Assembly (NCBI RefSeq): GCF_000348745.1
Contig: NC_020812.1
Span: forward strand, 186,001-250,000
Direction: 5' to 3'
Source of the DNA: Micavibrio aeruginosavorus EPB
Lineage (GTDB): Bacteria > Pseudomonadota > Alphaproteobacteria > Micavibrionales > Micavibrionaceae
Length of the DNA stretch: 64,000 nucleotides
Of the stretch, positions 59,130 to 64,000 are shown piece by piece. Every line of letters starts with the position of its first letter. Position 1 is the first letter of the stretch. The position numbers were made by a program, and so were the translations under genes. The notes under the pieces are model-generated. The model was not told the origin of the DNA. It made no database searches and worked only from the letters and a program-made list of their open reading frames with translations.

Positions 59130-61844
59130 TTAAAATCCACCTGGAAAGGCTGGTTTGGCACCCGGCGTTTCGGGCAGGGCCTTGTGAATATTGACAGGTT
59201 GGGCGTCGCCCGTGACGGTGTTCATCTGCATGGTTTTTAACGGCGCCGGCAGGGTCCCGTTTCCACGCAGATAATCACGCAATGCGGCGATGGAATTGCC
59301 CGGGGCGTGGCCGTTAAAGACGATTCCCGCCTGCGGGGCCAGCGGTTGCGTAGTGCGCAGTTCAAACACATCCCCGACCTTCACATCTTCATAGGCAAAG
59401 GCGAAGGTGGATAAAACATCCGTGTATGTCCGGGGCAACAGCATTTCAAACCCGGCCGGGGTGCGCACGACCACGTCGCTGTGCGCGTTCTGGAACTGCG
59501 GTAACAGGAATGTCAGCTTGCCCAGTGTCATATCCGTCGGGACCGGGATGCGGTATATGTATTCAGACACGCCGTTTGCATCGGATGTGGTGAACGCATT
59601 TTTGATCGTGACACGCTGGTGCGATACCATGTTGGCGGTCAGGTTAAATTGTGCCTTTAACGACAATGTTTTTTGCAGGGCTTGGTGCCATGATTGCGGC
59701 TCCAGCACACCCGCGCCGCAGCGTTCATGGCGCGGCAATCCGCCGCCATTGGTGGTATAAAGTGCGGGTACGCTGTTCAATGTGGCCAGGGTCGGCGGCA
59801 ATGACGCTGTGTATTTTCCGATATTTTCAACATCCAGAACATCACGGTCCGCGCTCATCAATCCGGCGGCCATGATTTCTTCAAAGCTTAAGCGGTCGCC
59901 ATACCATTCGGCGAACTGGCGATATTGGGCGGCGGTGGACGGGGTGGAAAACGACGTGCCCGTCATAATTTCCCCACGGAAATTCGGTACGCGCGCGCAT
60001 ACATCGGCCCCGTACGAACTGTAATGGGTCATGACGTGCATTTTAACGCCGGGGGCCGTGTTTTTTGTTTTTGCGATCGCGCTGGCCCCGATCAATACGG
60101 CACGCGGTGAATGGGTCAGGGTATATCCCTGCATATACCGCCCAGCCCCATAGCTGTACCAGTAATTGCCCGCGGCGTTGAAAATAATGGGTTTTGACTG
60201 GTTCAGCGGGTCCAGCATCATGGCAATGGATTCGACATTGCGGTCATTCGCGGTGCGGGCCTGTCGCGCGTCATTGGCTGCGTTTTCCTTGATTGCGGTG
60301 CCCATGGAATGGGTGAAAACCATGCGGTTGTTGGGTGAATCGGCGGCATCGTTGCGCGTATTGGCGCTGAACAACGCGCGCAAGGCATCCGGAATTTGTG
60401 CGCTTGGGTAATCGATGGGCAGGGTTTCAATCGTGTGAATGCGATTCATGTCCGCTGCCGGATTCAGGCCATAGGTCGTGCCCGCAGCGATTCTGTAGGT
60501 ATCGCGGTGGTGCGCGTCTTCGACCTTGATGGGTAGGGGGTTGCCCTCAATCACGAATAAATCGACCGGATTGCGCGCGGCGCTTGGGTCCGGCTGGATC
60601 AGTTTGACGTGCGTGTGGCTGTCGTTCGTATATGGGAACAGAATCTTTTGCCCGGATTCCAGCTTGGTGTCGATGGGCAGGTTGTTCATCGCGGCCAGCT
60701 CCGCCGCAATGGTCTTGATGGATGCGCCGGGGCGGTAATAATGCGTGGCATTGCCCTCGGCCAGTAACTTAAAGGTGGCCCCTGTGCTGTAAACGCTGAT
60801 GGTGCCGATTTCGCGACCGGGGGGCAGGGGAATATTGACCGTATGCCCGGCGGACAGCGGGGTGTCATTGGCCTGTGTAATCAAGGTGCGGGCATGATCC
60901 AGATCAATCGCCCCCATGACCGAGGCGAAGCGTGTCACGATCGTGTCCAGCGTGTCATCCGCCGTGATCGTAACGCGGAAGGGCCCGCCGGGGCGTGAAT
61001 CCGTGAAATCCGGCGTCTGGGCCCCATATTCCTGTAACAAAGCGGGGGTGATGGTGTCCGCGTTTAACAGGGCATCGCGAGCCGCATCGGACCCGGTTAT
61101 AATTTTTCTATAGACATCATCAGGCACCAGCCCGTGATCGCGCAGCACGCTCAACCCGAACAGGTTTTTGGCGGTCGCTGCGTAATCGCGCTGCGCGACG
61201 CCTTTGAGCCGCTCGCGTGTGTCGTTCAGGGTCAGGCCGCGGGCTTCCAATGTTTGGACGATTCGCAAGGCGGCTTCGACTTTTTCGCGGGACACAAGCT
61301 GGGCGTCCTGCAAATTGCTGACGGCGTAATCCATCACGCTCCACCCATCGGCATCAATCGCCTGCAGATCCGGATTTTTGCTCAGCACATGGTCCAGAAT
61401 CTCCGTGGTCATCATCATCGCGGAGAGCTGGATCGCTGCGAACAAAGGGCTGGATACGCTGGTCTTGCCCACGCGCATGCCTTTTTCAATGCGAAAATTC
61501 GGGTTGGCGCCGCGATCCAACAGGGATTTGATCGTGTCGATATTGATGCGGATGTAATCGTCCGTGGCGGGGTTGTAATTGGTGATGCTGCCCGACCGTT
61601 CCTCGATCAAGCGGCCCAGGGCGCGCATTTCGGCGACAAGGTCGTTATTCAAATGGTACAGCGGATCAATCACAACGCTCAGCGGCGGGGGCGAAACGGG
61701 CAGGGAAGCCGGGTCCGGCGTTTGCGGACGGTCCAGATTATCGTTGATGGGCGAGATGGCGGCGGCGTTAAAAGCGCCCAGTAATGTTGCGAATCCCAGC
61801 CCAGCGGCGGCCAGAAGCCGCGCCCGTTTTTGAACGGTAGCCAT
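59130..61844 (-). CDS. Exported Ank-LysM-subtilase protein (paralog 3)
   Basis: The 904-residue first gene of the unit has a signal peptide (~1-28, ending AAAIS), a Pro-rich segment and ankyrin-like repeats (~85-190, LLDRGANPNFRIEKGM). Two LysM-like units follow (~290-335, ADDTLDTIVTRF to GHTVNIPLP; ~358-408). The S8 domain has E432 (LFVIEG), H near 445 (DAHHRD), Asn near 560 (AAGNYW) and Ser near 628 (GTSFSTPSTAAQYRQ). The C-terminal module is VPTDMTLGKLTFLLPQ and TPAGFEMLLPRTYTDVLSTF. Family membership is clear from the paralogs; substrate and target cell are unknown. Confidence 0.83.
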   Translation of the reverse strand: MATVQKRARLLAAAGLGFATLLGAFNAAAISPINDNLDRPQTPDPASLPVSPPPLSVVIDPLYHLNNDLVAEMRALGRLIEERSGSITNYNPATDDYIRINIDTIKSLLDRGANPNFRIEKGMRVGKTSVSSPLFAAIQLSAMMMTTEILDHVLSKNPDLQAIDADGWSVMDYAVSNLQDAQLVSREKVEAALRIVQTLEARGLTLNDTRERLKGVAQRDYAATAKNLFGLSVLRDHGLVPDDVYRKIITGSDAARDALLNADTITPALLQEYGAQTPDFTDSRPGGPFRVTITADDTLDTIVTRFASVMGAIDLDHARTLITQANDTPLSAGHTVNIPLPPGREIGTISVYSTGATFKLLAEGNATHYYRPGASIKTIAAELAAMNNLPIDTKLESGQKILFPYTNDSHTHVKLIQPDPSAARNPVDLFVIEGNPLPIKVEDAHHRDTYRIAAGTTYGLNPAADMNRIHTIETLPIDYPSAQIPDALRALFSANTRNDAADSPNNRMVFTHSMGTAIKENAANDARQARTANDRNVESIAMMLDPLNQSKPIIFNAAGNYWYSYGAGRYMQGYTLTHSPRAVLIGASAIAKTKNTAPGVKMHVMTHYSSYGADVCARVPNFRGEIMTGTSFSTPSTAAQYRQFAEWYGDRLSFEEIMAAGLMSADRDVLDVENIGKYTASLPPTLATLNSVPALYTTNGGGLPRHERCGAGVLEPQSWHQALQKTLSLKAQFNLTANMVSHQRVTIKNAFTTSDANGVSEYIYRIPVPTDMTLGKLTFLLPQFQNAHSDVVVRTPAGFEMLLPRTYTDVLSTFAFAYEDVKVGDVFELRTTQPLAPQAGIVFNGHAPGNSIAALRDYLRGNGTLPAPLKTMQMNTVTGDAQPVNIHKALPETPGAKPAFPGGF

Positions 61845-62133
61845 TTTAAATAATCCCTGTTTTTACTTTTTTATTTTTGTAATCGAAAACACTAGGGCGG
61901 ATTGCCGGGGAATGCAAAAGGTAAAACCGGATTTTGGAATGGCTGGGTTGCATGGGGCGTTTGTTATGAAAACAATCGTGCCAACGTTTCATTTTTGTTC
62001 TTTAAAATCAGGCCGATAAAATTTTTTTTCGGGGAAATGTGAATTTGCGGCTGGGGAATCGGCCGGGAAAAGTCTATGATGTCAGTCAATTAAAACATGT
62101 CCTTCAAGGGACGTCTGGGATAGTCTGTGTAAC
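61845..62133. promoter_or_regulatory. Divergent upstream region of the subtilase unit and the FzlA-like gene
   Basis: A 289-bp gap without a gene. T-runs at 61860-61880 and around 62018-62030 make it AT-rich. It should contain the promoters of both divergent units; no single convincing -35/-10 pair could be chosen. Confidence 0.4.
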
Positions 62134-62802
62134 ATGAGAACTCTGTATCATCTTTGGCTTCACCCCTTTTCACGGAAGGTGCGCATCGCACTGGCCGAGA
62201 AGAAGCTCGATTTCGAGCAGCGTATTGAAAAAGTGTGGGAACGCCGGACCGAGTTTCTGGCCCTGAACCCCGCGGGCGATGTCCCGGTTCTGGTCGAAGC
62301 CGATGGCACGACCTTGGCCAACTCTCAGGTCATTTGCGAATATCTCGAAGAAGTCTACCCAGAGATTAATCTGCTGGGCTTTGATCCGGCACAGCGCGCG
62401 GAAACGCGCCGCCTGGTCAGCTGGTTCGATGTGAAATTCAACCGCGAAGTCACCGACAATCTGGTCGGCGAAAAATTGATGAAGCGGTTTTTAAAATTGG
62501 GTGAACCGCATGGCCCGTCTATTCGCGCCGGTCATGCCAACATTCACTACCATCTGGATTATATCGGTTTTCTGACGGAAAAACGCCGTTGGTTGGCCGG
62601 TGAGAATTTTTCGCTGGCGGATATTGCGGCGGCGTCGCATTTATCAGCCATCGATTATATCGGCGACGTTCCATGGGATGAGCATCAGGCCGCCCGGGAA
62701 TGGTATGCACGCGTGAAATCCCGGCCCAGCTTCCAGCCTCTGCTGGAGGATCGGATCCCCGGATTTACGCCTGTTGGCCACTACGAAAACGTAGATTTCT
62801 AA
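62134..62802 (+). CDS. Glutathione-transferase-fold protein, FzlA-like
   Basis: The 222 residues have the GST thioredoxin-like domain (~1-80, TLYHLWLHPFSRKVRIALAE, NPAGDVPVLVEADGTTLANS) and a helical C-terminal domain (~85-215) with FSLADIAAASHLSAIDYIG. The HPFSRKVR start and C-terminal GFTPVGHYENVDF resemble alphaproteobacterial FzlA. FzlA binds FtsZ filaments and is required for constriction rather than for glutathione conjugation. The ordinary reading as a GST cannot be excluded. The next gene, an epimerase-like protein, is a usual neighbour in this class, though queG, often between them, is absent. Confidence 0.75.
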   Translation: MRTLYHLWLHPFSRKVRIALAEKKLDFEQRIEKVWERRTEFLALNPAGDVPVLVEADGTTLANSQVICEYLEEVYPEINLLGFDPAQRAETRRLVSWFDVKFNREVTDNLVGEKLMKRFLKLGEPHGPSIRAGHANIHYHLDYIGFLTEKRRWLAGENFSLADIAAASHLSAIDYIGDVPWDEHQAAREWYARVKSRPSFQPLLEDRIPGFTPVGHYENVDF

Positions 62803-62902
62803 GATACAGTATCGATCCGTTTTTGTCGGGGAGAGCGAAGTCTCCCCCGCATCGGTGACTGCGCTTCAAAGCGCGAGAGAAAAAGAAGAATGCAGTAAGG
62901 TA

Positions 62903-63838
62903 ATGACGGACAAAAAACTTTTTTGTTTTGGATACGGGTACACCGGTGACTATCTGGGCCAGGCTTTGAAAAAAGCCGGCGGGTGGGCCATTGCGGGCAC
63001 GACGCGTGACCCCGAAAAACGCCGCTTCCTGAAAAATCTGGGTGTGCGCGGTTATATGTTCGACTACACCCAGCCGCTCGAAGACCCGCAATTGTTCCTG
63101 AAGGGAACCACCCACCTTCTGATCTCCACCCCGCCGGCGGATAATGGTGATCCCACGTTCCTGATGCATGAAGACGATATTTTATCCATCCCGACGCTGG
63201 AATGGGTTGGGTATCTGTCATCGACGTCGGTGTATGGTGATCGCAGCGGCGAATGGGTCGACGAAAATTCCGAAGTGCGTCCATCCACCAAACGCGGTTC
63301 ACGTCGCGCCCGGGCCGAAGCGCAATGGCTGTCGCTGGCGGGCCAGGGTGTGCCGGTGCATGTGTTCCGTCTGGCGGGCATTTACGGCCCCGGACGATCC
63401 GCATTGGATTCCGTGCGCGCCGGTATTGCCCGCCGTATTGATAAACCCGGCCACGCGTTCAGCCGCATTCATATCGATGATATCGTTCAAGTGTTGATGG
63501 CGTCGATGGCAAAACCCAATCCGGGTGCGGTTTATAATCTGGCCGATGATCTGGCCGCCCCCAGCCACGCGGTGATTGCCGAGGCCTGTGACATGCTGGG
63601 CCTGACCCCGCCGCCGCTGATTAAATATGACGACGCCGACATGGCCCCAATTGCCCGCAGTTTTTATTCCGACAACAAGCGCATTAAAAACGACCGCATT
63701 AAAAACGAACTGGGCGTCGTCCTGAAACATCCGACCTTTATGGAAGGGCTGCAGGATTGTCTGGCCAAGGAACAGGCGCACCGTTCCCGTATGGGTGCCT
63801 TTGCCGCCGCCGCCATAGGCGGGTCCCGCGAGGGGTAG
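62903..63838 (+). CDS. NAD-dependent epimerase/dehydratase-like (SDR) protein
   Basis: An extended short-chain dehydrogenase of 311 residues. It begins with a nucleotide-binding motif FCFGYGYTGDYLGQALKK, a variant of GxxGxxG. It has YLSSTSVYGDRSGEWVDE for the catalytic Ser/Tyr region and FRLAGIYGPGRSALDSVR, the substrate-side motif of YeeZ-type epimerases. The substrate is unknown. The ATG at 62903 follows AAGG; an earlier in-frame start at 62855 gives an unlikely leader. A basic Arg/Ala tail ends the protein. Confidence 0.85.
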   Translation: MTDKKLFCFGYGYTGDYLGQALKKAGGWAIAGTTRDPEKRRFLKNLGVRGYMFDYTQPLEDPQLFLKGTTHLLISTPPADNGDPTFLMHEDDILSIPTLEWVGYLSSTSVYGDRSGEWVDENSEVRPSTKRGSRRARAEAQWLSLAGQGVPVHVFRLAGIYGPGRSALDSVRAGIARRIDKPGHAFSRIHIDDIVQVLMASMAKPNPGAVYNLADDLAAPSHAVIAEACDMLGLTPPPLIKYDDADMAPIARSFYSDNKRIKNDRIKNELGVVLKHPTFMEGLQDCLAKEQAHRSRMGAFAAAAIGGSREG

Positions 63839-63854
63839 ATTTTCAAGACGGATT

Positions 63855-63882
63855 GAGGGGCTTTGGGCCTCTATTTTTATGT
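63855..63882 (+). terminator. Weak terminator after the epimerase gene
   Basis: A short stem GAGG/CCTC (63855-63858, 63868-63871) with extra G-rich loop bases is followed by TATTTTTATG. The remaining 120 bases to the window edge show no supported gene. Confidence 0.4.
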
Positions 63883-64000
63883 TTATTTTCAGTGTGTTGA
63901 TGCGGTTCGCACGCGAAAGTTTGTGCGGCCTTTGTGGTTTGTGGTACGACCATATTTCTGCAAAAAACGAAACGGGATTGGGTCATGGCCGGAGTGGGCG

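Noticed and set aside
63985-64000. An ATG at 63985 that could begin a gene leaving the window
   Set aside because: Only 16 bases are visible and no good ribosome site precedes it, so it cannot be supported.
1-64000. Search for CRISPR arrays, tRNA/rRNA genes, insertion sequences and phage integrases
   Set aside because: No regular spacer-repeat arrays, cloverleaf sequences, rRNA stretches, transposases or integrases were recognised by eye.

Overview
The window reads as a chromosome segment of an alphaproteobacterium with GC content in the high fifties by eye. Supporting signs are an FzlA-like glutathione-transferase-fold protein, an MbfA-type ferritin/VIT1 iron exporter, a tadA-rluB-rsmD neighbourhood (here interrupted), a bifunctional PutA without a DNA-binding domain, and TTAA-N7-TTAA sites of the CtrA type. 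Secreted LysM-subtilases, DotA/TraY-type membrane proteins and unusual pseudopilins would suit a predatory or surface-attached lifestyle such as that of the Micavibrio lineage. That placement is an inference and was not tested by any search. Nothing tRNA-, rRNA-, IS- or CRISPR-like was recognised.

Layout. 0-5.3 kb (minus strand): a partial PTS IIA protein, recR, a flavin reductase, lolA and ftsK. 5.6-9.2 kb (plus, with one 59-codon minus gene): a small membrane protein, an SPFH/NfeD pair with a duplicated gene start, a lower-GC membrane protein and a membrane-anchored cytochrome c. 9.3-15.4 kb (minus): holC, pepA, efp, earP and a second pepA. This looks like the usual pepA-holC locus, divergent from lptF-lptG (15.5-17.8 kb), expanded by a pepA duplication and an efp-earP cassette. 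18.0-19.7 kb: mlaA and mlaC, for outer-membrane lipid asymmetry. 19.8-28.2 kb (minus): three tandem paralogous DotA/TraY-like proteins of about 900 residues. 28.4-31.4 kb: an RseP-like protease and the ABC-F protein EttA. 31.7-33.2 kb: two overlapping TerD-family genes. 33.3-42.6 kb: a hypothetical, xseA, an aminotransferase, putA, a cNMP-EAL protein and mbfA.

42.6-45.3 kb holds a divergent pair of pseudopilin-like proteins that share an N-terminal module but carry different C-terminal heads: a phage tail-collar-like domain in one, a von Willebrand A domain with a complete MIDAS in the other. 45.3-50.8 kb is tadA, rluB and rsmD with a PcfJ-like gene inserted, and a HAD phosphatase whose reading frame runs antisense into rsmD. 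50.8-54.0 kb: uppP, a small membrane protein, a YceI protein and a cytochrome b561-YceI fusion. 54.0-61.8 kb (minus): three paralogous exported proteins built from ankyrin repeats, LysM domains (two of the three) and a subtilisin-like peptidase whose acidic triad residue appears to be Glu. 62.1-63.8 kb: the FzlA-like protein and an NAD-dependent epimerase-like protein.

The strongest candidates for something undescribed are the Ank-LysM-subtilase triplet, the vWA/collar pseudopilin pair and the DotA/TraY triplet. All three look directed at the envelope or at contact with other cells. The Arg-type EF-P with its rhamnosyltransferase EarP is an unexpected, probably transferred, translation-factor module.
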